A DNA stretch of 64,000 nucleotides from Burkholderia sp. 9120 (GTDB lineage Bacteria > Pseudomonadota > Gammaproteobacteria > Burkholderiales > Burkholderiaceae). The stretch is from the NCBI RefSeq assembly GCF_000745015.1, contig NZ_JQNA01000002.1, forward strand, positions 2,728,001 through 2,792,000. The letters are read 5' to 3'. The notes under the pieces are model-generated. The model searched no databases. It saw only the letters and a list, made by a program, of their open reading frames with translations, and was not told the origin of the DNA. Below are positions 56,987 through 64,000 of the stretch, one piece after another; the stretch's first letter is position 1, and each line of letters starts with the position of its first letter. The position numbers were made by a program, and so were the translations under genes.

Positions 56987-58154
56987 TGGGGTGGCGGCGC
57001 GTCGTTTTACGCGCCGCTCGCGTGATGGCGGCCGCCGTGCCGCTTCCGCGCGGCGCTGGAAGACGCGTGCGCTGACCGGCGTCGCGCTGGCCTGTTCGGT
57101 ATTCGGCATCGGCCTGGTTTTGCCGCCGGGCATGACGTCGGATTTGATGCCGATCGGGCTCGCGCAGGCGGCCGGGGCGGCCGCCAATGCGCCTGGGCAA
57201 GCCGGGCGTCCCGCAGCACCACTGCCCAGCATGCCGGCGCCGCCGCGCGCCAGCTTGCCGGGTTTCAATCCGCCGCCCGCTTCGCCGGGCACCACGGCAA
57301 GCGGCCCGGTGCGTCAACAGCCGGCGCGCATGCCGTTCTACGTCGCGACACGCGGCACCACGACCATTTATGTTCTGGGCACGCTGCATGTCGGCGACCC
57401 CGCCGACTATCCCGCCAAACAGCCGTTCCGCGCGCCGATCCTCGGCGCTCTGGCGGCGTCGCCGACTTTGGCGCTCGAACTCTCACCCGACGAACTGCTC
57501 GTCTCGCAGGACGACGTGTCGAAGTACGGCGTGTGCCGGCGCGACTGTCTGCCGGGTCTGTTGCCTGATCCGTTGTGGCGCAAGCTGGCCTTTCGTCTGC
57601 GGGGCAATCCCGCTGCGCTGGACGCGATCAAGAAGATGCGGCCGTGGCTCGCGTCGCTGGTGGTCGAAACCTACGATTCATTGAGCGCCGGCCTGCAAAC
57701 CGAGTACGGCACGGAAGCGCAATTGCAGAACGTGTATATCCGCACGCGCGGCAAGATCGTCGGACTCGAAACCTTGCCGCAACAGATGCGCGCATTCACC
57801 GGGCTCTCGCTCGCGCAGCAGCGCGAGATGCTGGCGCAGGACCTCGTGCAGACGCCCGCGGAAAACGTCGAAGACGTGCGGACGTTGCACCGCCTGTGGC
57901 GCGTCGGCGACGCCGATGCGATCGCCGCCTGGCAGGCGGCCAAATCCGAAAAACTCGCGCGTGACCAGCGCGTCTCCGATTCGATCGACAACCGTATCGT
58001 CTACGAACGCAACCGGCGTTTCGTGTCGCGCATGTTGCTGATCGCCGCACCGAACAAACCGGTGTTCGTGGCGATCGGCGCATTGCATCTGGGTGGCCGC
58101 AAAGGCGTGTTGCAATTGTTGCGGCAGCACGGTTTCATCGTGGACGCGTACTGA
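56979..58154 (+). CDS. TraB/GumN family protein
   Basis: The 391-residue protein has a basic N-terminus, one hydrophobic segment (about residues 32-52, a signal or anchor) and a Pro-rich linker. The TraB/GumN domain follows. Both family motifs are present: TTIYVLGTLHVGDPADYP near the start and FVAIGALHLGGRKGVLQLLR near the end. These hold the GxxH metal-site residues of the TIKI-like fold. The start overlaps dppF and is preceded by GAGGAGGTG, so it is co-translated with the transporter. Function is unknown; a periplasmic peptidase would fit the context. Confidence 0.88.
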   Translation: MPDGVAARRFTRRSRDGGRRAASARRWKTRALTGVALACSVFGIGLVLPPGMTSDLMPIGLAQAAGAAANAPGQAGRPAAPLPSMPAPPRASLPGFNPPPASPGTTASGPVRQQPARMPFYVATRGTTTIYVLGTLHVGDPADYPAKQPFRAPILGALAASPTLALELSPDELLVSQDDVSKYGVCRRDCLPGLLPDPLWRKLAFRLRGNPAALDAIKKMRPWLASLVVETYDSLSAGLQTEYGTEAQLQNVYIRTRGKIVGLETLPQQMRAFTGLSLAQQREMLAQDLVQTPAENVEDVRTLHRLWRVGDADAIAAWQAAKSEKLARDQRVSDSIDNRIVYERNRRFVSRMLLIAAPNKPVFVAIGALHLGGRKGVLQLLRQHGFIVDAY

Positions 58155-58296
58155 CATTCGCTCCGCGTGCTGAGCGCGAGGCACGCTTGATTGACACCGC
58201 ATCCTAAGCCGGGTTGGCCGTTCGGCCAGAACAGGAACAAGGTTCCACACCGCCAGTCCGACGCTGACGTGTGCCGCAAAATGCTCGCGGCGCACG

Positions 58297-58326
58297 CTGA
58301 CGTAGCCTGCCTTCGCATGCTATGCT
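58297..58326 (+). promoter_or_regulatory. probable promoter of brnTA
   Basis: CTGACG (58297-58302) and TATGCT (58321-58326), 18 bases apart, match four of six positions each. Initiation near 58333 would fall before the GTG of brnT. TGTATGTACA nearby could be part of an operator. Confidence 0.45.
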
Positions 58327-58355
58327 GTATGTACAAACGTCAATACAGGTGGCGC

Positions 58356-58634
58356 GTGCTTTTTGAATGGGACGAAATTAAGAATCAGATCAACATCCGC
58401 AAACACGGCATCGACTTCGGCGATGCGATCGACGTGTTCAATCATCCTGTACTGACGGCGCTGGACCAGCGCGAAGACTACGGCGAGGAGCGCTGGATTG
58501 CGTTGGGCTGTATTTCGGTGGTCCTGGGTGTGGTGGTGTATGTCGAGCGAGACGAAAATGTGCTGCGGATCATTTCAGCGCGCAAGGCAACCCGCCACGA
58601 AGTCACGCAATACAAGCAGCGTATCTGGCACTGA
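58356..58634 (+). CDS. brnT: BrnT toxin
   Basis: BrnT is a RelE-fold ribonuclease toxin. The 92-residue protein from GTG 58356 begins VLFEWDEIKNQINIRKHGID, the canonical BrnT start, and ends with RIISARKATRHEVTQYKQR, containing the family's RxxSARxAxxxE pattern. AGGTGG precedes the GTG. In-frame ATGs at 58317 and 58329 would add residues not typical of the family and would overlap the -10. Antitoxin brnA follows 39 bases later. Confidence 0.9.
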   Translation: MLFEWDEIKNQINIRKHGIDFGDAIDVFNHPVLTALDQREDYGEERWIALGCISVVLGVVVYVERDENVLRIISARKATRHEVTQYKQRIWH

Positions 58635-58673
58635 CTGAAACCGGCGCCATCGCGGCAAACAAGCAGAGGTGAA

Positions 58674-58934
58674 ATGATGAAAAAGAAATCGGCAACAGAC
58701 TGGAAGCGGCTTGCATCGTCCAAAGACGAGCAGATCGATACGAGCGAAATGCCCGAACTGGCCGGCGACTTCTTCGAGCGCGCCGAACTGCATGTTCCGC
58801 CGAAGCAGGCGGTGACCATGCGCCTCGACGCGGACGTGCTGAGCTGGTTCAAGGAGCAGGGGCAGGGTTATCAGACGCGCATCAACAAGTTGTTGCGCGC
58901 TTACATGATGGCGCAGCAGCGTCGGCGGCCTTAA
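58674..58934 (+). CDS. brnA: BrnA antitoxin
   Basis: The 86-residue protein pairs with BrnT and represses the operon. It has a polar N-terminus that should wrap the toxin and a C-terminal ribbon-helix-helix (AVTMRLDADVLSWFKEQGQG, then YQTRINKLLRAYM). This is the standard BrnA/CopG-like plan. It completes the second toxin-antitoxin system of the window. Confidence 0.92.
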   Translation: MMKKKSATDWKRLASSKDEQIDTSEMPELAGDFFERAELHVPPKQAVTMRLDADVLSWFKEQGQGYQTRINKLLRAYMMAQQRRRP

Positions 58935-58997
58935 CCTCGCGTCGCGCGCGGCTGGGCGGCGTGTTGAGAGACGCTGTGAGCGGGCGTCGCGTGGGTT

Positions 58998-60800
58998 TTA
59001 ATGGCGGCCGTTGCGTAGCGCTTCAGACACCTGCTCGACCACCGGCGCCCAATCGCCCAGCGTCGTCTGCCGGAACAGCGTCATGCCGGGATACCACGGC
59101 GAATCGCTGCGCGTCTCCAGCCAGCGCCAATCGGAGTTGGCGGGCAGCAGCAACCACACCGGCTTGCCCAGCGCACCGGCCAGATGCGCAACGCCCGTGT
59201 CCACCGCGATCACCAGGTCGAGATTCATGATCAGTGCGGCGGTGTCTTCGAAGCTCACCAATTCCGCGGTGAAATCGTGAGCGCGGAAAGCGGTCGGCGC
59301 GTCGGCCAACTGCGCGTGCGCGGGACCTTTCTGCAGCGCGTACCAGGCCACGTTGTCCAGCTCGCCGAGCCGGTGCAGTTCGGTCAGCGTGATCGAACGG
59401 TAGCGGTCGTTGCCGAAGGTCGGGCTGCCGGCCCAGACCAGTCCGACTTTGCGCAGCGTCTGACCGGCGGCACCCATGCGCTTGCGCCACGCGTCGATCT
59501 TTTCCGGCTTCGCAAATAAATACGGAACCTCTGCGGGTAGGGTGGATAACTCCGTGCCGATGCATGATGGCACGCTCATCATCGGCACCCAGAAATCGTA
59601 GTGAGAATCGGGCTGGCCGCTGAATGCGCGGCGCACGCCCCGTGTGCGCTCCGCCAGCGGCAGCAAAGGCTCGCGCACGCGGAGGTCGACCGTTGCGCCG
59701 AGCCGTTCGAGCACGCGCGCAAAGCGCAGGAACTGGAAGTGATCGCCGAAACCCTGTTCGCCGACCACCAGCAGATGGCGTCCGGCAAGCGGCTCGCCGC
59801 GCCATTCGGCCACGCCGGGAATCGCGAGCGCGTCGTAGTCGCTTTGCCGCCAGCGCCGCGCAAAGACAACCCAGCCCTGCTTATAGTCGCCACGCTTGAG
59901 CAATAGCCACGCGAGGTTTTGATGCGCGTCCGCGTAATCCGGATCGAGCGCCAACGCGCGGCGATAGAAAACTTCCTCCTCGTCCAGTCGGCCCTGCGCG
60001 CCGAGCGAACCGCCGAGGCACACCAGGTGAACCGGATTCGGCTTGAGCGCAACCGCGTGCCGGTAGTGCGCTTCGGCGCCCGCATAGTCGCCGCGCTTAC
60101 CGATCAGGCTGCCCAGGTTGATATGCGCTTCCACGTAGTCCACTCGCAGCGCCAATGCTTGCTCGAAGCTGGCGATGGCCGCTTCGTGATGTCCAAGCGC
60201 GTTATGCGCGTTCCCCGCGTTGAAGTGCGCCTGGGCCGATTGCGGATCGAGCGCCAGCGCGTGGCGATAGCACGCGAGCGCTTCGTCGAAACGTTCGAGC
60301 CTGGCCAGCGCCGTGCCGAGATTCAGATGAACGTCGACCATCGCGGGGTTCGACGCCAGCGCCTGCCGGTAGTGTTCGAGCGCTTCGCCGAACGCGCCTT
60401 GTGCTTGCAACGTGACGCCGCGGTTGTTGTGCGCGTCGGCGAAATCCGGTTGGCGTTGTAGCGCCTGGTCGTAGCAAATCAGCGCCTCGTCGGCATGGCC
60501 GAGTGCGGCGGCCACGAGACCGCGGTTGCTCCAGCAGGCAGCGTCGTCGCGGTCGAGCCTGAGCGCGTCGCTCATCAACCGTGCGGCGGTTTCATGATCG
60601 CCGCGCTGATAGTGCAGCACGCCGAAGTAGTGCAGGACGCGCGGATTGGCGGGATCGAGTGCCAGCGCCTGGCGGTACAGCGATTCGGCGGCGCGGGGCT
60701 GGCCCGTTCGATGTGCGGCGAGTGCGGCGTCGATCAACGCGGCGAGATGGGACGGCGGCGAGTCGCTACGCGCGTCGTCGACGTGGGAAGGTTGTTCCAT
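58998..60800 (-). CDS. TPR glycosyltransferase-like protein
   Basis: The 600-residue protein has about eight tandem tetratricopeptide repeats (residues about 15-320), each with the A-x-x-x-Y-x-x-A-L spacing and ending ALALDP or similar. A glycosyltransferase-B-like domain follows, with LLVVGEQGFGDHFQFLRFAR and LVIAVDTGVAHLAGALGKPV. The layout is that of bacterial O-GlcNAc-transferase-like proteins. No signal peptide is seen. A role in protein or flagellin glycosylation is possible, but no flagellin gene is adjacent. The ATG at 60800 is favoured over a start 22 codons earlier. Confidence 0.87.
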   Translation of the reverse strand: MEQPSHVDDARSDSPPSHLAALIDAALAAHRTGQPRAAESLYRQALALDPANPRVLHYFGVLHYQRGDHETAARLMSDALRLDRDDAACWSNRGLVAAALGHADEALICYDQALQRQPDFADAHNNRGVTLQAQGAFGEALEHYRQALASNPAMVDVHLNLGTALARLERFDEALACYRHALALDPQSAQAHFNAGNAHNALGHHEAAIASFEQALALRVDYVEAHINLGSLIGKRGDYAGAEAHYRHAVALKPNPVHLVCLGGSLGAQGRLDEEEVFYRRALALDPDYADAHQNLAWLLLKRGDYKQGWVVFARRWRQSDYDALAIPGVAEWRGEPLAGRHLLVVGEQGFGDHFQFLRFARVLERLGATVDLRVREPLLPLAERTRGVRRAFSGQPDSHYDFWVPMMSVPSCIGTELSTLPAEVPYLFAKPEKIDAWRKRMGAAGQTLRKVGLVWAGSPTFGNDRYRSITLTELHRLGELDNVAWYALQKGPAHAQLADAPTAFRAHDFTAELVSFEDTAALIMNLDLVIAVDTGVAHLAGALGKPVWLLLPANSDWRWLETRSDSPWYPGMTLFRQTTLGDWAPVVEQVSEALRNGRH

Positions 60801-60905
60801 GAAAACCTGCTCGGGAGTGCCGCCGGCGCGCATTGCACGCGTCGGCGAGCCGTGGAAGGGAGGCAATCCGCCATCCTAGGTTCCACCTCGTTGAGGCGCG
60901 ATCGG

Positions 60906-60927
60906 ACGCATCCCAATTGGGATGCGT
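60906..60927. promoter_or_regulatory. perfect 22-base palindrome
   Basis: ACGCATCCCAA is followed directly by its exact reverse complement. It lies 106 bases upstream of the TPR gene start and 49 bases after the DUF979 stop. The lack of a loop and of a T-run argues for a protein-binding site rather than a terminator. Confidence 0.65.
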
Positions 60928-60975
60928 ATCCGTCGCACACTGCACCGATATCTACCGCATTGAAACGCAGGCGCC

Positions 60976-61932
60976 CTACAGGAACATCAGAAAATTCAGC
61001 AGGAAGATGTTCACGATCAACATCGTCAGCGCGGTCGGAATCTGTACCTTGATCACCGCGTTCTTATCCGGCAGTTCCAGCAGCGCGGCCGGCACCATGT
61101 TGAAGTTCGCGGCCATCGGCGTCATCAGCGTGCCGCAGTAGCCGCTGAACATGCCGATCGCGACCATCACCGCCGGGTTGCCGTGGAACACGCCCACCAG
61201 AATCGGCACGCCGACGCCGCCGGTCATCACCGGGAAGGCGGCGAAGCCGTTGCCCATCACCATCGTGAACAGCGCCATGCCGATGCAGTACACGGCCACC
61301 GCGATAAAGCGGTAGTCGAGGCTGATGTAAGCGATGGTCACGTGCGCGACGGCTTTGCCGACACCCGCGTCCGAGAACACGAGGCCGAGCATACCGAGCA
61401 TCTGCGGCAGCACCGCGGCCCATGACAACGCATCGACGAGGCGCCGCGCTTCTTTCATCGACTGGCCGACGGTGTCGCGCGTCAGCACGCAGGCAATCGC
61501 GAGCGCGATCACGCAGCCAATGCCGAAGCCAATCAACGTGACGTTGGCCTTTTCGATCAGCGGCATTCCGCCGAAGATCAAATGGCTCGCCGACAGCGTG
61601 ACGATCACGGTCACGACCGGAATGGTCAGTGCGGGAATGAACAGCTTGTTGCCGAGACGCGCGGCGCTAGCCTTGCGTGCTTCGAGCGACAGTGTTTTCG
61701 CCTTGCCCGCGGTGACGCCGCCGAAGCCGGCGATCAACGCCATCACGATCACGGCCACGCCCACCACGGCGGGCGGCAGCTTGTCGCCGATCAGAAAAAT
61801 CAACGCATAGAGAATCCAGAAACCGCCGGCGGTGAAGCGGCGCGGGTGTTCCTTATCCGTGACGATCATGCCGCCGATCACCAGCAGCACCACGCCCAAC
61901 AGCCAGAACAGATAGTTGATCGTGAGCGTCAT
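60976..61932 (-). CDS. DUF979 membrane protein
   Basis: The 318-residue protein is almost wholly hydrophobic, with about nine helices. It contains FSDAGVGKAVAHVTIAYISL and TGGVGVPILVGVFHGNPAVM, matching DUF979 as I know it. The family nearly always sits beside DUF969, which overlaps it here by four bases. The pair resembles the two halves of a transporter. Position next to pxpA suggests 5-oxoproline or a related compound as substrate, which is inference. Confidence 0.85.
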   Translation of the reverse strand: MTLTINYLFWLLGVVLLVIGGMIVTDKEHPRRFTAGGFWILYALIFLIGDKLPPAVVGVAVIVMALIAGFGGVTAGKAKTLSLEARKASAARLGNKLFIPALTIPVVTVIVTLSASHLIFGGMPLIEKANVTLIGFGIGCVIALAIACVLTRDTVGQSMKEARRLVDALSWAAVLPQMLGMLGLVFSDAGVGKAVAHVTIAYISLDYRFIAVAVYCIGMALFTMVMGNGFAAFPVMTGGVGVPILVGVFHGNPAVMVAIGMFSGYCGTLMTPMAANFNMVPAALLELPDKNAVIKVQIPTALTMLIVNIFLLNFLMFL

Positions 61933-62678
61933 GCTTTGTCTCCTGCGGCGGATTGCGTCGGCGCGACCGTGGCGCTGGCGGCCGCGGCATTGCCGCGCAA
62001 TTCACGTTCGAGTTTGCGGTCGAGCAGATAAAGGCGGAAGCCGTGAACGAGAAACGCGCAGATCGCGGTGGGAATGCCCCAGACCGCAACGTGAATCGGC
62101 TCGACGACAATGCCGGCCTCTTTCAGGAAGGTGGTCATCAGCACGATCGCACCGAACGCGACGAAGATGTCCTCGCCGAAGAACAGGCCCACGTTGTCGG
62201 TGGCGGCGGAGAACGCGCGCAACCGGAAACGCACCGCGTCGCTGATCTTGCCGAAGCGGGTTTCCGTCGCGCCTTCGGCCATCGGCGCGATCAGCGGACG
62301 CACCATCTGAGGATGACCGCCGAGGCCGGTCAAGCCGACCGCCGCCGTCAATTCGCGGATCAGCAGATAGACGATCAGGAGGCGTCCCGCCGTAGCGGCT
62401 TTGATGCCGCCGATCCACGCTTGCGCGCGCTCACGCAGACCGTGCCGTTCGAGCAGGCCGATCACCGCGAGCGGCAAAAAGATAATCAGCGGGATATTGC
62501 GGGTTTTAATGAAGCCGGTGCCGATTTCGGCTAGGATTTTTTCAGGCGGGAAGTGCGCGGCCAGACCGGTGACGATCGTGGCGACGGCCACGATCAGCAT
62601 CGGATTGAACCGTAATAAAAAGCCGACGATGATGACGGCCACGCCGATGAGCGGCCATAGACTGACGGTTGTCTGCAT
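61929..62678 (-). CDS. DUF969 membrane protein
   Basis: The 249-residue protein has about six hydrophobic helices and the conserved IREALTAAVGL-like stretch, here LIRELTAAVGLTGLGGHPQM. SAATDNVGLFFGEDIFVAFG follows. It starts at the ATG after GGAG, with eight extra codons upstream rejected. It is followed by DUF979 with an ATGA overlap, so the two are probably subunits of one complex. Confidence 0.85.
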   Translation of the reverse strand: MQTTVSLWPLIGVAVIIVGFLLRFNPMLIVAVATIVTGLAAHFPPEKILAEIGTGFIKTRNIPLIIFLPLAVIGLLERHGLRERAQAWIGGIKAATAGRLLIVYLLIRELTAAVGLTGLGGHPQMVRPLIAPMAEGATETRFGKISDAVRFRLRAFSAATDNVGLFFGEDIFVAFGAIVLMTTFLKEAGIVVEPIHVAVWGIPTAICAFLVHGFRLYLLDRKLERELRGNAAAASATVAPTQSAAGDKA

Positions 62679-62889
62679 CTGGATCTCCAAACAGGGTTTC
62701 AACCTTGCCGCTTGTGACGGCTAACGTGTGCCGGCGCGTCGTGATTCACGCGCCGTTTTGTTGCCGCGGCTCTTCATGGCCGCGTTGCTTCGAACGACAA
62801 CATCTGCGCTACACCTGCCTATACCGCTTCGGTACTACCTTTGCTGATACTGATTGACTGCGGGTAATGCGATGCGTCGTGCGCCTGGC

Positions 62890-62916
62890 AAACGCCCCGC
62901 CTGGAGCGGGGCGTTT
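62890..62916. terminator. hairpin between pxpA and DUF969
   Basis: AAACGCCCCGC and its exact complement close a five-base loop. On the minus strand it lies about 90 bases past the pxpA stop, so it may reduce read-through into DUF969. The tail is short on Ts. The rest of 62679-63006 shows no gene. Confidence 0.6.
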
Positions 62917-63006
62917 GGGGCATGACAACGGTCTTTGCACAACGGTTGAAGCGCGCTGTCCGGTCGGTTCGCCGGTTGGGCTCAGATCAACGTAAATCGG
63001 CGCGGC

Positions 63007-63759
63007 TCAGACGCGCGTCGCGCCGGCCGCGTGGACTTCGATGCCGGCGTCTTCCAGTGCGCCGCGAATCCGTCGCGCGAAGGCGAGCGCATGCGGGCCG
63101 TCTCCGTGCAGGCAGATGGTCTGCGCGTTGAGCGGGACCCATTGACCGTCCACGGCTTGCACGCGTTGCTCGCGCACCATCGCGAGCGTGCGTTCCAGCA
63201 CCTGGTTTTCGTCGTCGAGCAGCGCGCCGGGCTCCTTGCGCGGCACGAGCGAACCGTCGGCGCGATAGCCGCGGTCGGCGAACACTTCTTCGACGGCGAT
63301 CAGCCCTGCGTTGCGCGCGGCGGTGACGAGTCCGCTGTTGGCGAGCGCGAACACCGCCACCGACGGATCGAAATCGTGCACGGCGGAGACGATCGCGTCG
63401 GCGATCTTCGGATCGCGCGCGGCCTGGTTGTACAGCGCGCCGTGCGGCTTGACGTGCGCGATGCGCCCGCCTTCGGCCTGGGCGATCGCGGACAATGCGC
63501 CCAACTGGTACAGCACGCCCGCGTAGATGTCGTTGGCCGGCAGGTCCATCTCTTTGCGGCCGAAGTTTTCCGGATCGTTAAAGCTCGGATGCGCGCCGAT
63601 CGACACGCCTTTTTCCACCGCCCAGCGCACGCAGTCGCGCATCGCATTGGCGCCGCCCGCATGCCAGCCGCACGCGATGTTCGCCGAACTGACGAGGTCG
63701 AGCAGCGCTTCGTCGGACCCGCAGCCTTCGCCGAGGTCGGCGTTCAAATCGATTTCCAT
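63007..63759 (-). CDS. pxpA: 5-oxoprolinase subunit PxpA (LamB/YcsF family)
   Basis: PxpA works with PxpB and PxpC to open 5-oxoproline to glutamate using ATP. The 250-residue protein begins [20 protein letters not shown] and has [30 protein letters not shown] and [13 protein letters not shown]. All are LamB/YcsF hallmarks with the expected acidic and histidine residues. The gene follows a probable pxpC. Confidence 0.95.
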   Translation of the reverse strand: MEIDLNADLGEGCGSDEALLDLVSSANIACGWHAGGANAMRDCVRWAVEKGVSIGAHPSFNDPENFGRKEMDLPANDIYAGVLYQLGALSAIAQAEGGRIAHVKPHGALYNQAARDPKIADAIVSAVHDFDPSVAVFALANSGLVTAARNAGLIAVEEVFADRGYRADGSLVPRKEPGALLDDENQVLERTLAMVREQRVQAVDGQWVPLNAQTICLHGDGPHALAFARRIRGALEDAGIEVHAAGATRV

Positions 63760-63852
63760 GGTGTTCCTCTACGCTCAAGACAACGCCGGGCCACCCCGGG
63801 TTTGTCGCGACGAGGGCAGTCCCTCGCAGCGCCAGACTCGGAGCGCCCGTTT

Positions 63853-64000
63853 TTACAGCGCCGCGACGGCCGTCTGCCGCGCGCAGCGTTCTTCATGCAT
63901 CGCGATCGCGGCGTCGATCTGCCGCAAATACGTGCGTTCTTCCAGTAAGGCATGACGCGCCTCGTAAGGCGTCGTCGGAATGAAGCGGACGGCGGCGTTC
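63853..64000 (-). CDS. probable PxpC (biotin-dependent carboxyltransferase family), 3' end
   Basis: A frame open to the window edge ends at the TAA in 63853-63855. The last 48 residues read AAVRFIPTTPYEARHALLEE and continue RTYLRQIDAAIAMHEERCAR. The segment VRFIPTTPYEA resembles the end of the carboxyltransferase/urea amidolyase-like family, and pxpB-pxpC-pxpA is a common order. The call rests on little sequence. The first part lies outside the window. Confidence 0.6.
   Translation of the reverse strand, partial: NAAVRFIPTTPYEARHALLEERTYLRQIDAAIAMHEERCARQTAVAAL

Noticed and set aside
1..64000. CRISPR arrays, tRNA or rRNA genes, prophage or transposase genes
   Set aside because: No spaced direct-repeat array, cloverleaf with a CCA end, rRNA signature, integrase or transposase was found on reading both strands. 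The PF04020 holin-like gene is not in a phage context.

Overview
The window is high-GC DNA with strong G/C third-position bias. It carries a very large flagellar megacluster followed by housekeeping genes (ahcY-metF, dpp, pxp). Gene order, the SAH riboswitch in front of ahcY, a DUF3443 protein, and the hicAB and brnTA modules all point to a Burkholderiales chromosome, most likely Paraburkholderia or a close Burkholderia relative. This assignment is inferred from gene content, since no database search was possible.

Layout, left to right. At 1-825 is the 3' end of a DUF3443 protein. From 0.9 to 8.3 kb are flhB-flhA and flhF-flhG-fliA (export gate, polar placement and number factors, sigma-28), on the plus strand. 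At 8.4-9.0 kb a hicAB toxin-antitoxin pair sits inside the flagellar cluster. From 9.3 to 12.0 kb are flgN, flgM and flgA on the minus strand. From 12.2 to 20.1 kb is flgBCDEFGHIJ (rod, hook, rings), then a PilZ/YcgR brake gene and flgK-flgL. From 24.7 to 29.2 kb is fliLMNOPQR on the minus strand. A 616-bp structured inverted-repeat element occupies 29.4-30.0 kb. From 30.0 to 37.2 kb is fliFGHIJK on the minus strand, with fliE divergent from it. From 37.5 to 40.6 kb are fliE, fliS, fliT, a second fliK-like gene and an flhB C-terminal-domain gene. From 40.7 to 47.9 kb is an accessory metabolic block: coniferyl-aldehyde dehydrogenase, AidB-type acyl-CoA dehydrogenase, a GMC oxidoreductase, a LysR regulator and a GT2 glycosyltransferase. 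From 48.0 to 50.9 kb are the SAH riboswitch, ahcY, a small PF04020 membrane protein and metF (activated methyl cycle). From 51.3 to 58.2 kb are dppABCDF and a TraB/GumN protein. At 58.3-58.9 kb is brnTA. At 59-60.8 kb is a TPR glycosyltransferase. From 61 to 64 kb are DUF979, DUF969, pxpA and the 3' end of a probable pxpC (5-oxoproline use).

Regulation can be read directly for much of the flagellar cluster. Three control regions, covering five promoters, share one geometry: an AATA half-site and a TTAT half-site exactly 21 bp apart, then a sigma-70-type -10 box 31-33 bp from the half-site on each transcribed side. They lie before flhB, before flhF and between flgA and flgB. A fourth region, between fliF and fliE, fits the same spacing with a weaker second half-site. 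I interpret these as FlhDC-class (class II) promoters. Four late sigma-28 promoters precede flgM, the PilZ gene, flgK and fliS. So fliA and flgM, both in the window, probably control flgM itself, the hook-filament junction genes, filament chaperones and the c-di-GMP brake.

The most unusual items are the 217-bp-arm inverted repeat with nested hairpins and a tandem 21-mer core, the second FliK plus FlhB-C pair, an FlhG lacking both P-loop lysines, a beta module shared by FlgE, FlgK and FlgL, triplicated motifs in an oversized FlgA, and a pepsin-like signature in the DUF3443 protein.
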